DNA of 64,000 nucleotides from Spirochaetota bacterium (GTDB lineage Bacteria > Spirochaetota > UBA12135 > COTS27 > JAFLEE01), in contig JAFLEE010000011.1 in assembly GCA_017302015.1 (NCBI GenBank), positions 1-64,000 on the forward strand, read 5' to 3'. Below are positions 16,417 through 25,940 of this stretch, piece after piece. The position numbers and the translations under genes were made by a program. The notes beneath the pieces were generated by a model that searched no databases, was not told the DNA's origin, and saw nothing but the letters and a program-made list of their open reading frames with translations. Position 1 is the first letter of the stretch. Every line of letters starts with the position of its first letter.

Positions 16417-18609
16417 ATGCTGCAGGTAAAGGTCAAGCCCTGGCAGGGGTCACCCACGCTTTTCATCAATGGGGAACCCCACGATGGCCTGATGCACTGG
16501 CACCGCTTTCCCGAGCGCCGCCCCGAAGATGTGGAGGCCCTGGGAAAAGCCGGCATCCACCTGCACTCCTTTCCGACCGAACTTTGCCTGGCACCCGGGG
16601 CCCCGGAGGACCACACGGGGATCGTTGCACCTGCCGGGGACGACCGGACGGCGATCCCCACACTCGACCTCGCTGGCCTCGACCGGGTATTGGCCTGCAT
16701 CCTCAACGCGGACCCCGAGGCCCTGGTAATGCCGCGCCTGAAACTCAATCCCGACGCGGCCTGGCGGGCGCAGCATCCCCAGGAGCTCATGCGCCACTGG
16801 CTCATCGATTCCGGGCGCATGGAAACCGGTACCTGGGCCGCGGTCACCTCGGAGGCCTGGGACCAGGCCTGGCAGCTGGCGCTGAGCACCATCATCGAGC
16901 ACCTTGAAAGCCACTGGGGGGAACACCTGCTCGGCTACCACACCGGCATGGGCGACTGCGCCGAGCACGCCTACCAGTGGGGCTGGCCGGAGCGCATGCT
17001 CAGCGACTACAGCGCTCCCCAGCAGGCCGCTTTCCGGGTTTGGCTGGGCCAGCGCTACCTCACCACCGAGGCCTTGCGCCTGGCCTGGGATGACCCCCAG
17101 GTCACTTTGGGAACCGCCGACGTCCCCGAGCCGACCCGGCGGCTGCGGCGCGACCGCGCCCACGCCACCCTGCTTGAGCCGCAGCGCGACAGCGCGCTCA
17201 TCGACTACCAGCGCTTTGCCTCTGAGGCCATGGCCGCCGCCGTGCTGCGGCAGGCCCAGGTGGTCAAGGGCACCTTGCGCGCCCTGGGTAGGGAGAAAAT
17301 CTACGGCGCTTTCTACGCCTATCATTTCGTCGGGCTGAATGAGGTGCAGGGCCTGCTCAATACGGGCCACCATGCCCAGGACCGCGTGCTCGCCTCACCC
17401 GATATCGATTTCATCTGCGCGCCGCTGCATTACCGCTGCCGGCAGCTGGGCGGCCGGGTGCTGCCCCAGCTAAGCCCGGCCAGCCTAGGGGCCCACGGCA
17501 AACTCTACTACGCCGAGGATGACACCGGCACCCACCTGGCCAAACCGGATTGGTTTGGCTATCGTCCCAAAGATGTCGATCAGGCGGCCAGCGCCCTGCG
17601 CCGAAATTTCCTGGGCACCTGGCAGGATGGGGGCAGCCTGTGGTGGATGGATTGGGAGGGAAAGGGCTGGTACCAGGACCCCGCGCTGCTCACCGAGCTG
17701 GCCGCGCTGCGCAGCTTCGCCCAGCGCACCCTGAAGTCCTCACGCACCCTGCCTTCCCAGGTGGCCGTATTCACCAGCGATACGGGCCTGGCCCACTTGC
17801 ATTTCGATTCGGACCTATACAACAGCCTCGTCGAGCGCCAGCTGGACGAGCTCTCGGCCCTGGGCGCACCCTTCGACCTGCTACGCATCGAAGACCTCCC
17901 CCGGCTCGAGGGGGAGGGAGGGCTTGCCGCCTACCGCCTCTGCATTTTCCTGGATACCTTTGAGCTCCAACCGTCATGGGTGGCCCTGATCAAGGCACGG
18001 CTGGCCTGCGCTGGACGAACGCTGCTGTGGTGCCACGGCCCAGGCCTGGTAAGTGGGGATGCCTGGGATGCGGCCGCCGCCTCAGCGCGGGTTGGCATGA
18101 CGCTGCGCCTGCATCCCGAGCGCCGCACCTCGCTCATGGTTGAAAGCTGGCTCACCGGCAGCCGCCTTGCGTATGGCTCCGAGCGGCCGGTTTATCCCTG
18201 CCTCATCGGCGACGATCCGCAGGCCAGGGTGCATGGTTACCTGGTTGACGCCAAGCTCACCGAACCCTCGCAGCCAGGTCTCGAGGACCAAGGGCTCCTG
18301 GAAAAGGACCTGGGGGGATGGAAAAGCATCTGGAGCGCAGCGCCAGGCATCCCCTCGCAGCTGCTGCAGCATTTCGCCCGGGAGGCCGGCGTACATCTCT
18401 ATGCGGAGCGCGGCGACCAGGTCTATGTCGGCCCCGGCTGGCTGGGGGTACACGCACGGCTGGACGGGGAAATGGTCATCGCCTTACCTCAACCTAGTGA
18501 AATCCGCGAGGCCAGGACCGGTGCACTGCAGGGTAGCAACTGCCAGCAGATACGCTGCAAGGCCAGACGCGGCGATACCTTGCTTTGGTCCTTGGCGCCC
18601 AGCCGATGA
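16417..18609 (+). CDS. GH42-like (beta-galactosidase-type) glycoside hydrolase
   Basis: This 730-residue protein has no signal peptide, suggesting a cytoplasmic enzyme. It resembles clan A family 42-type proteins: an N-terminal TIM barrel to about 450, a Rossmann-like middle region (LDTFELQPSWVALIKARL, typical of the trimerisation-type domain), and a C-terminal beta domain. Candidate catalytic glutamates are E183 (GDCAEHAYQWG) and E367 (YYAEDDTG), assigned by position only. It lies 7 bp after GH10 in the GntR/LacI operon, so it may process oligosaccharides released by that enzyme. Exact bond specificity is unknown. Confidence 0.65.
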   Translation: MLQVKVKPWQGSPTLFINGEPHDGLMHWHRFPERRPEDVEALGKAGIHLHSFPTELCLAPGAPEDHTGIVAPAGDDRTAIPTLDLAGLDRVLACILNADPEALVMPRLKLNPDAAWRAQHPQELMRHWLIDSGRMETGTWAAVTSEAWDQAWQLALSTIIEHLESHWGEHLLGYHTGMGDCAEHAYQWGWPERMLSDYSAPQQAAFRVWLGQRYLTTEALRLAWDDPQVTLGTADVPEPTRRLRRDRAHATLLEPQRDSALIDYQRFASEAMAAAVLRQAQVVKGTLRALGREKIYGAFYAYHFVGLNEVQGLLNTGHHAQDRVLASPDIDFICAPLHYRCRQLGGRVLPQLSPASLGAHGKLYYAEDDTGTHLAKPDWFGYRPKDVDQAASALRRNFLGTWQDGGSLWWMDWEGKGWYQDPALLTELAALRSFAQRTLKSSRTLPSQVAVFTSDTGLAHLHFDSDLYNSLVERQLDELSALGAPFDLLRIEDLPRLEGEGGLAAYRLCIFLDTFELQPSWVALIKARLACAGRTLLWCHGPGLVSGDAWDAAAASARVGMTLRLHPERRTSLMVESWLTGSRLAYGSERPVYPCLIGDDPQARVHGYLVDAKLTEPSQPGLEDQGLLEKDLGGWKSIWSAAPGIPSQLLQHFAREAGVHLYAERGDQVYVGPGWLGVHARLDGEMVIALPQPSEIREARTGALQGSNCQQIRCKARRGDTLLWSLAPSR

Positions 18610-18636
18610 GACCCACCAGCCGGCGATGGTGTGGCC

Positions 18637-19092
18637 CTATTTCACGGCCGCCACCCGGCCCGCCAGATCCCGCAGGTAGCGCCCGAAGGCGGCCCGCAGC
18701 TTGCTTCCATAGCGCAGGTACACGAGCGGGGCGAGCGGCCCCTGGAACTCCTCAGCGTTGACGAGGCGGGTGCGGCCATCAGCCAGCGCCTCACAGGCCT
18801 GCCAGCGGAAGCTGCGGATGCCCGGCCGCCCACGCCTCCGCGAGGTCCCCATGCAGAAGCGCCGCCGCTCGGGCTCGAGGGCCAAGATGACCTCGCGCTC
18901 GCCCCGCAGCAGGGTGCGCTCGGTCATCTGGCAATCGAGGTCCAATTCGGCGCCCACCTTGAGGTCGGCGGTGGCCAGGGTGATACGCGGCGTGAAGGTG
19001 TTCCAGGCGGGGTAGGCGTCTAGGTCGGTGATGACGCGCCAGACCAACTCGGGCGGGGCGTCGAGGACGGCTTCGGTGTGCACCTTGAACAT
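18637..19092 (-). CDS. SRPBCC (START-like) small-molecule-binding protein
   Basis: This 151-residue protein starts MFKVHTEAVLDAPPELVWRV, the usual beginning of polyketide-cyclase/START-like proteins, with LDAYPAWNTFTP and the long C-terminal helix LRAAFGRYLRDLAGRV. Members bind hydrophobic ligands in a deep cavity; the ligand here is unknown. I chose the ATG at 19092 over 19134 because the extra residues are not conserved in character. It is convergent with the GH42-like gene. Confidence 0.75.
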   Translation of the reverse strand: MFKVHTEAVLDAPPELVWRVITDLDAYPAWNTFTPRITLATADLKVGAELDLDCQMTERTLLRGEREVILALEPERRRFCMGTSRRRGRPGIRSFRWQACEALADGRTRLVNAEEFQGPLAPLVYLRYGSKLRAAFGRYLRDLAGRVAAVK

Positions 19093-19298
19093 GGGCCGAT
19101 CGTAGCATCGCTTGTTTCCGGACGCGCTGATCACCCGGGGCCAAGCGTTAACCCAATGCTATTTTCCGTTACGCCACAGGCCCCACACCTTCCCCACCGC
19201 GGAGGGCGGCGGCTAACGCAGCGCAGGCTTTGGTGAGTTCCCCCAAACCCCAAGCGCTACCACTTTGGAACCTGGCTTAGGGGTAGGCAGCCGGGTGC

Positions 19299-19745
19299 TT
19301 ACCGGGCGCCCTCAGGGGCCAGCTGGTAGGCCACCATCTCCTGGGCGTTGCGCGCGAGCAGCACGTCTCCCGCCAGCGCCGGGTGGTTCCACGTCTTGCC
19401 GGTCACGGCAGGGATGCGGGCGAGCTCACTGAACTTATCGGGCCGGGCCTCGACCAAAGCGACCTCGCCCTTTTCAGTGAGGATGAGGAGCAGCCCCTGC
19501 TCCGCGAGCAGGATACTGAAGCCCGCATAGGTGGCGCCCTGCCATTTGGTCGCGCCATCCCGGAGGTCGATGCAGGCGAGGCGCGGGCCCACAAAGCCGT
19601 AGGCATGGCCTTGATGGATCACGGTGTCATTGAAATTGGGCTGCAGGGATTTGGAAAGCCAAAGTTCCTTTGCCTGCCAGCCACCCGGACCGCGGGTGAC
19701 GCTCACGCGCCTCACGCTGAACTTCATGCCGCTGGCGCCCAGCAG
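19299..19745 (-). pseudogene. C-terminal fragment of a PQQ-like beta-propeller protein
   Basis: About 148 codons survive, starting within LLGASGMKFSVRRVSV and ending QLAPEGAR. Repeated strands such as GHAYGFVGPRLACIDLRDG with KWQ are typical of PQQ/BamB-like propeller blades, where the Trp closes each blade. A signal peptide and most blades are missing upstream, where the sequence joins directly to a rhamnosidase fragment (break at about 19745-19756). It is therefore a truncated remnant. Confidence 0.75.
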
Positions 19746-19755
19746 GAGGTCGTTC

Positions 19756-20175
19756 AGCAGTGGCGACGAATTCGGGCGGGCAGGACTCTGTCAACAACGC
19801 CAACGCATGCGCCAACTGACTGAAACGTCCGCCGGTAGAACGCAGTTCAACCGTGTCCGCAATCATCCCGCGATCGCGTTGACCAAACCGCGCCGCAATT
19901 AGGGCGGGAAGCCGCCGAATCCGCTCTTCCATCCAAGACAGTTCCACTTCGATTCCAATTTCACGACTAAGCCGAACCACATGGCGCATGGCCATCAGGT
20001 AGAAGTAATTCATGAGAGAGGTCTGCTGCCCGTTGAGCGAGTGCTGATTCAACTCATACGACCAGTCAAAGAAGTTCCAGTATTTTTCAGGGGGGATAAG
20101 CAAGCCCTCTTCATCCTCCCATTCCACGAATTTCTTCAACGCCCGCGTCATAACCGGAAGCATTTCCTTTACCAC
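19756..20175 (-). pseudogene. Internal fragment of an alpha-L-rhamnosidase-like (GH78-type) gene
   Basis: About 140 codons remain, MVKEMLPVMTRALKKFVEWE to PPEFVATA. The segments WNFFDWSYELNQ, SLMNYFYLMAM and FSQLAHALALL fit the (alpha/alpha)6 barrel of family 78-like rhamnosidases. Both ends are cut: downstream it runs into the PQQ fragment, upstream into a LysE fragment on the opposite strand. The reading frame continues past the break with meaningless Arg-rich residues. It cannot encode an active enzyme. Confidence 0.7.
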
Positions 20176-20180
20176 CGAGG

Positions 20181-20435
20181 CATCTGATCTTCTTCCTTGC
20201 CTTCCTGCCGCAATTTGTGGATAGGGCAGGAGCCAACCCGCTTTACCAGATGCTGTTATTGAGCGGTGTCTACATGGCTATGACCTTAGCCGTGTTCGTG
20301 GCCTATGGCCTACTGGCACACGCCTTCCGCACAACAGTGATCGAATCGACCTCGGTTCAGGCGTGGCTGCGTCGGAGTTTTGCCGCCGCCTTTGCCGGAC
20401 TGGGGATTCATCTTGCTTTTTCGGAGAGTAAATAG
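20181..20435 (+). pseudogene. C-terminal fragment of a LysE/RhtB-type exporter
   Basis: About 84 codons remain. They begin with HLIFFLAFLPQFVD, the FLPQFVD motif of LysE/RhtB amino-acid exporters, and include two hydrophobic helices. The N-terminal half is missing, replaced at about 20178 by the rhamnosidase fragment on the other strand. There is no start codon of its own before the motif. Confidence 0.75.
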
Positions 20436-20501
20436 CAGTAGGGATTTAGTAATGGGTGATGCAATGTTGATAGAAAAGATTGTTCTCCCTTCTATCACTA
20501 A

Positions 20502-21386
20502 ATGGAGGCGGCCATACGCGATTCCTTCCTTTTCATCCGCCACGAGCCAAGTCGGCGCCTCCTCGCCCACCACCTGCCGACGGGGGACCGCGTGTTACTC
20601 TCCACCCCCGGCGCGGACCTGACTGGCGTGGTTGAACTCAATACCCTGACCGCCTTGGTGGTGAAACAGGGGCGGTCCGGTGGATTGCCCTGTCATCAAC
20701 TTGAAAACGTTGACTTCGGCTGCGACCTGGGGAACGTTCACTATGTCCCCCCGCCGATAAACAATGCAGCCGCCTGGCAGGGGATGACGGAAGAGGAATA
20801 CGCCGAAGCTAGTCGGGAGAGTGCACCTAAGGAATTGGAGGACGAAGACCATTTAGTGCCCGGGGTGCTTAGAGAGGAACCACCGGCAGTCCCCACCGCG
20901 GGTCGCACAGAATGGCGGTTCGCCGACCGGGTATATCCCGAGGGCTACGACTTCGTTGACGACCTGATAGTCCGCAGCGTTGACGTGCGCAAGCGATACC
21001 CTCAAGTTGCCTACCGGATGCTCACCGACCTCCTGGAGGGCAACGAGGATGCCATCGACGCCCTGGTCCACCTGGGAAATCTCGCGTGGGATCGGTGCAA
21101 GCGGTGGCCCACGCTGCCCAAGTACTACGAGCGAGCCATTCAGTTTGCGGAACAAACTTTTCCCTCGCCTTTCACCTGCTACTTTCGATGGGAGCAGGTT
21201 GAAACTCGCCCCTACCTGCGGGCGTTGGACAGCCACTGGAAGTCCCTGTGGTTGACCGGCTATGCGGGAGTTGGGGTAGTGGGCGCCAGCAAGGCTTTCG
21301 ACGGCATGCCGCACTCGGCGCACGATATTCGGCAGGCTATGCCGTTCTTGGAGAGGGAAGACACGTTAAATGCTTGGGGGCGGTGA
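20502..21386 (+). CDS. Hypothetical protein with TPR-like region
   Basis: The 294-residue protein opens with a beta-rich segment (AIRDSFLFIRHEPSRRLLAHHL). It then has an acidic linker and, from about 180, a helical segment (ALVHLGNLAWDRCKRWPTLPKYYERAIQFAEQTFP, abbreviated here by its ends) that resembles tetratricopeptide pairs. After about residue 255 the TPR character fades, so the 3' end may be damaged. It follows a region of gene debris. Function unknown. Confidence 0.5.
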   Translation: MEAAIRDSFLFIRHEPSRRLLAHHLPTGDRVLLSTPGADLTGVVELNTLTALVVKQGRSGGLPCHQLENVDFGCDLGNVHYVPPPINNAAAWQGMTEEEYAEASRESAPKELEDEDHLVPGVLREEPPAVPTAGRTEWRFADRVYPEGYDFVDDLIVRSVDVRKRYPQVAYRMLTDLLEGNEDAIDALVHLGNLAWDRCKRWPTLPKYYERAIQFAEQTFPSPFTCYFRWEQVETRPYLRALDSHWKSLWLTGYAGVGVVGASKAFDGMPHSAHDIRQAMPFLEREDTLNAWGR

Positions 21387-22143
21387 ACGGATCGGGGATT
21401 AAAACGGTTTTGGGGAAGGACGCCGCTGAAGATGTAGGTCACGAAACCCTCGATGGCTAGGGCTTGTCAGCCGGTAGCCAGTCGATTCCTTGGCAACGTT
21501 CCCCGTGGTTGGCTTAAAACGAAGAAAACGGTTACAAAAGGAGTATTTTTACAGGGAAATCCGCTCCCTCTTATTGCGATGACGAAGGTAACGGTGCCTC
21601 CAGGTGTTTCCCGGCATTGTTTTAAGAGAGGGCCCGCCCAGAGGGACCCACGGCAGGAAGAAGTGTCGCGTATAACCCGGGAGTTTTTGGGCATTGACCC
21701 CCGCGGGCGCCCTGTGTCACAAGCCCGTGTAGTTTGTGACGATATTTCACGAGACGCCGGGCTGGTCGAGGCCACCATGCGCCGGATGGGCCAATGGAAA
21801 GAACTGGTGCCAAGAGGGCCGCCTATCGACCTGCACCCCCTCCCGTGCCTGAAACGGAGCGGGAGAAGTGGTGGGACGACATGCCGTGGGAGGATTGAGC
21901 AGGACGGTCGGAGGCCAAAATGTGGAAGGACCGCCCTCGGGATATCTGAAAACCTGCGCCAACGAGAGATATGTGAAAGGATTCTGAAGTCGGAAGGGGG
22001 GGGATTTTTAGACTCGGCAAAAATTATCAACCAAACGCGACAAATTGAAAAATAAGTTAGCGTCAGCAAAGGGCGATTTGAAAATTGGGTAGGCTCATAT
22101 TGGATCCGTGATCCAAAATGCACGGTCCTACTCTTTCCTATAA
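21387..22143. other. Intergenic region without a supported gene
   Basis: About 750 bp with several short frames, none with a recognisable domain or good start signals. A short hairpin (TTGGATC-CGT-GATCCAA, 22100-22116) lies near the right side. Base composition is mixed and similar to the decayed regions on either side. Confidence 0.4.
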
Positions 22144-22395
22144 GAGACTGACGCCGTTCATCCACAATTTCGACGACCGCGCCGCATCTTCGAAAAAGCA
22201 GCCCTCGGCGAGGCCGCCCTGCGCGCCAAGGCACTCCAAGCGGAAGCGGTGCTCGGCGAACTCGGGGTGGAACTGCTTCGTTTCGCCAGGCGTCACCGCG
22301 GTGAGATCACGTTGGAAGCCGAGGCCACCGCCGCGGCCAAGAGCAATCTTCGCTTCGTAAAACGCAAGGCTCTGGCCTGCTTCAGCCGTCGTTAA
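22144..22395 (+). pseudogene. Possible C-terminal gene remnant, helical and charged
   Basis: An open stretch of about 83 codons without a good start, ending FVKRKALACFSRR and a stop. Its composition (Ala/Glu/Arg-rich, with a helix such as RAKALQAEAVLGELGVELLR) looks protein-coding rather than random. No family is recognised. Likely the tail of a lost gene. Confidence 0.3.
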
Positions 22396-22509
22396 AATGC
22401 CAGGCACCCCGAGGCCATGACCCTATCCTTCCTCTAGGGCCTCTGGGTTCATCTGGCCCATGGGGAAGCGATGGAATGACGGTATTTTCCGATGACCAAA
22501 GGATCTTTC

Positions 22510-24182
22510 TTACTCAAACACCCAGCTGACCTCATCGCCTTCGACGCGAATGAGGCCATCGTTCTCTGCCTTGTTCCAAACCACCTCGTAGAGAAGCACC
22601 CCGCTCACGCGCTCATCGCGGTCGAGTGCCTGAAGGTATTTCGGATTCCAATCATGGCCTTGTTGCAGGTAACAATGGACCCACAGGGGTTTCTTTTGTT
22701 GGGCGCAAAGATCTTTGATGCCGCGGGCGACATCGGGGGAATAGGTTCCATGGTTGTAATTCTTGAGGACCACTTCGTCGGCCAAGGCCACCAGGGCGCG
22801 CCAGTCGGGTAGTATTTTGGCGTTGGCCCAGAAGCCGAACTCGTTCCAGGTTTGGGACAAGCTCGGGGTTTCCATGTAGCCATGTAATTGCACCAGAAGT
22901 TTGGCGCCACGGCCATGCACCAAATCGCGCGCCGCTTGCACAAACTGGGTAAAAAAAGGCCGCGCAGTTCCATGAGTTTCAGGGGTTCCCCGGGTTCCGC
23001 CGTGAGGTCGACACGGTATTTTTCTAAATAAGCCACCACCAAGGGCGGATTGAACCCATAAATGGCAAAGTCGGAGATGCCCGAACTGTGGTTTTGCAGG
23101 CGCAGTTCGATCCCGTCGGCACCCATGTCCAAGAAATGCCCGATTTGCCGCAACCAATGCTCGCGCACTTCGGGGTACGCCTCGCACAGGCAACCTCGAA
23201 GCCTGGGAATTTTCCCGCGGGCAAAACCCAGCAGCGCACCCGCCTTCCACGGGTAGATACTGAGATCCGGCCCGCTCAATTCAAAATCGAACCCGTTTTC
23301 TGCAAATTCCAGCACCTGATAGCGCTCGTCGCGACGTGGATGGGTCGAGACGGTCACCGAAAGTGCGCGGCGACCTGCCAGTGCCAACGCCATCGTACCA
23401 GGTGCCGTCTTTAGCGACTGGGCACTGTCACCCGGTATCTCGACGGCAAAATAGGGAGCCTCGATCGTCAACCCGCTGATCGTGAGGATCACACAAGATA
23501 CCGGCGCAGGGAGGAGCACCAGCGCATTGCCATCGCGGAGCATGCGGTCTTCAAGGCGAACGGAACTTTTCCAAGGGCCGGGGTACGGGGTGTAATGACC
23601 ATTGTCTGCACTGGTGTAGATTCGAAGATGATTGAAAAGGGATTCGGGTGCAGACCTGAGCCCTTCCGCTAAAAATGCCAATTCCAGACCGTCGATCTTC
23701 TCCTCAGATGTTTCATCCTCCGCTTTTCTTGCCAGGAGAAATTCCGGGTGCTCCACGATGAAAGGATCCACACCGACGGAGATTCCGCCTAGGGTGTCCA
23801 TGGTATTTCGCCCGGCCCCCGGGTCGCCGTGGTGCGGCATCGTGATGTTGCCGCCCCCCTCGTAGGGTTTGAACTCGATGATGGCCTTGAGCCCGGCATC
23901 ATGGGCACATTTCACCGCACAGGCCAGGGGATCTTGCTTGAACCTTGCCAACGACTGGCGGAAGAAATTCGGTGGCCCATCCTTCGGGATCACGAATGTG
24001 GCAAAAGCATAATTGGGATTTCCCGAAGGCGGTGCCACGATGTGAAGTGATTCAAACCCGTGTTCTGCCAAAAGCCGGATCTTTTTCTCCAGGATTTCCG
24101 GGGTATGAAGCGCGCGGCTTAGGTCATAGTCTAAGTCCATGACCGGAAACATGGCTTTGCGGCAATGCTTGCTTTGATACAT
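22510..24182 (-). pseudogene. TIM-barrel glycoside-hydrolase-like gene with a frameshift
   Basis: Two overlapping frames together encode one protein of about 557 residues. The N-terminal frame runs from MYQSKHCRKAMFPVMDLD to about 22958. The C-terminal frame continues from FVQAARDLVHGRGAKLLVQL to the stop at 22510. They meet at a run of seven A residues (22951-22957), where a one-base indel restores the reading. The halves hold a barrel-like start (EKKIRLLAEHGFESLHIVAP), MGADGIELRLQNH, and a C-terminal barrel portion. The family is not certain. Either a true frameshift or a homopolymer sequencing error is possible. An AraC gene lies upstream on the same strand. Confidence 0.6.
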
Positions 24183-24295
24183 GGGGGCATCCTTCACCTA
24201 AAAGCTAGGGCATGGCCACCGGTTTGGAAACCCGGAAAAGCAATAAATGAGTGGGGAAATCAGATGTGGCCGGGTAGTCTCTCATGCGTGTTGAC

Positions 24296-25105
24296 TCAAA
24301 TCAGCCCACGGTTTCTCGCCCTGAAATCGCCCGGTGTGATACCGCGGTATCTTTTGAACAGCCTTGAAAACTCTTTTTCATCCGGGAACCCCCCTGCCGC
24401 GGCCGCCTCGCGCATGATGGCTCCCTTTCGCAATGCCGCGGAAGCCAGCGCAAGGCGACGTTCGATGAGGTATTTTTTCGGGGAAGCTCCGGTGGCTTTC
24501 TTGAAACGCCTGGAAAAATGTTCGGTGCTCAACCCCGCCCCGCGGGCAAGTTTTGCCACCCCGCATTTGAAGTCTTGGCTTTGCTCGAGAAATTTCACCA
24601 CCGCCTCGATACGTGGATCAGAAATGGACGAGAGCGTCTCCTGAAGGTTCACGGCGCCCACTAAGGCCATGAGCAAGAGTGTGGCGATTTCCAGATTCCC
24701 CCCCCCGGACACCACCCAAGCCTCAAGGGCCGCGATGACATGTGACAAAAGCGAAGATGACCCGGGCTCGATTTCGATGAGCGGATTATTGAAATCAGGG
24801 GTAATGAGCAATTCAAACCACAAACAGGACAGGGGATGTTCGGCTTCCTGTGTGATGCGGTAAGGGGTATGGCTCGGGAAAAGGTATAGCCTGCCTATCC
24901 TAAGTGTCCTGCGCTCTGTTGGGGTGGAAACATGAACCACCCCACCTCGCATCCAATAAACACGATGGAAAGGGGAACCCGGTTCCTCCATATGCCACGT
25001 AGCCGGCACCGTGGTGATATCGCCCTGGATAACGGATATTTGGTGGATCACTGGGGCATTGCTATTTACGGGCGGGTTGGAGAACCGGAGGGCATCCACC
25101 GACAT
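24296..25105 (-). CDS. AraC-family transcriptional regulator
   Basis: This 269-residue regulator has an N-terminal cupin-like sensor (MRGGVVHVSTPTERRTLRIG, then YLFPSHTPYRITQ) and a C-terminal pair of HTH motifs (VAKLARGAGLSTEHFSRRFK; AAGGFPDEKEFSRLFKRYRG). I chose the ATG at 25105 (MSVDALRF). The frame remains open to 25306, but the extra 67 residues are low in family character. It is divergent from the carbohydrate-binding/GH39-like pair and upstream of the frameshifted barrel gene, so it may control both directions. Confidence 0.82.
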   Translation of the reverse strand: MSVDALRFSNPPVNSNAPVIHQISVIQGDITTVPATWHMEEPGSPFHRVYWMRGGVVHVSTPTERRTLRIGRLYLFPSHTPYRITQEAEHPLSCLWFELLITPDFNNPLIEIEPGSSSLLSHVIAALEAWVVSGGGNLEIATLLLMALVGAVNLQETLSSISDPRIEAVVKFLEQSQDFKCGVAKLARGAGLSTEHFSRRFKKATGASPKKYLIERRLALASAALRKGAIMREAAAAGGFPDEKEFSRLFKRYRGITPGDFRARNRGLI

Positions 25106-25360
25106 TTTATAATAGGGGACATCAAAAAATGGTGATCCACCATAGCGGCGCCCGAGTTTTTTACCGCGATAATCACCGGCGGAGACTGCCGAAACCCACC
25201 GCCAGGGGGGTTCGAGGGTGCCAAGTATTTCGTCACGAAAGCTTCCTCGTTTTTCCTGGGAATCAATTTCCCCCCCCTTTTTATCAATTTTTCCGGTATG
25301 ATCCATGCGACGGTTCGCCTAACATGAACATGCCAGTGAACAAGTCGACGCGATAAAAAG

Positions 25361-25939
25361 GTGAAGAACATGCATTGGATGCAGATCCTGATTATTTTGG
25401 TGTTTGGGCTGAAGATGTCATTCCCAGCAGAACTCCCCGCGCGCGCACCGACGCTGTGGCTTGCCAAATTCGATTTCGAGGATGGCCGGGTCGACCGCTG
25501 GGCGCTCGAAGGGAATAAAGATCATTTCACCTTCGCCACAGACTCGGCCCTTCCCCATTCCGGCCGTTACAGCGCTCGCCTCAACCTGGCCCGAGGATCA
25601 GACAAGGCGCGTCACGTGCTGACCACCTTGCGCCTTCCGACGGAGACGCCATGGAAATCGGTGCTCATTCGTTTTTTCATGCGCAGTTCGGATCTTGCCG
25701 ACGGCGACATAGTGGTCAACCTCTTGGAACGGACGGCGAAGGGGCCGAGTTGGATTTCCGGAAAGTCACCCTACCTGCCACTGAGGGGATGTGCGGATTG
25801 GACAAGCGTGGAACTAAGGGCCCCCCTCACCCCGGGTGCCACCACCTTTACCTTCTATCTGTCCGTGCGTGATACGGGCCTCGCCCGGGGAACACTTTGG
25901 ATCGACGATCTCAGTTTCGAATGCGATGCCGGAGAGTGA
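25361..25939 (+). CDS. Secreted stand-alone carbohydrate-binding jelly-roll protein
   Basis: The 192-residue protein has a signal peptide (about 1-24, ending near FPAELPARA) followed by one beta-sandwich domain. Features are FDFEDGRVDRWALEG at the start, FFMRSSDLADGDIVVNLLER in the middle and GTLWIDDLSFE at the end. The domain is clearly homologous to the N-terminal module of the next protein (FDFEN...W, FFLRTRNLQPGDLTFNMLER, AFWIDDLSVE). It probably binds a polysaccharide outside the cell and helps the enzyme encoded 1 bp downstream. The ribosome site AAGGTGA precedes the ATG. Confidence 0.7.
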   Translation: MKNMHWMQILIILVFGLKMSFPAELPARAPTLWLAKFDFEDGRVDRWALEGNKDHFTFATDSALPHSGRYSARLNLARGSDKARHVLTTLRLPTETPWKSVLIRFFMRSSDLADGDIVVNLLERTAKGPSWISGKSPYLPLRGCADWTSVELRAPLTPGATTFTFYLSVRDTGLARGTLWIDDLSFECDAGE

Positions 25940-25940
25940 C

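Noticed and set aside
21453-22234. Overlapping frames of 200 and 255 codons on opposite strands
   Set aside because: Neither has a domain, a plausible start or coding-like composition. The region looks like decayed intergenic DNA.
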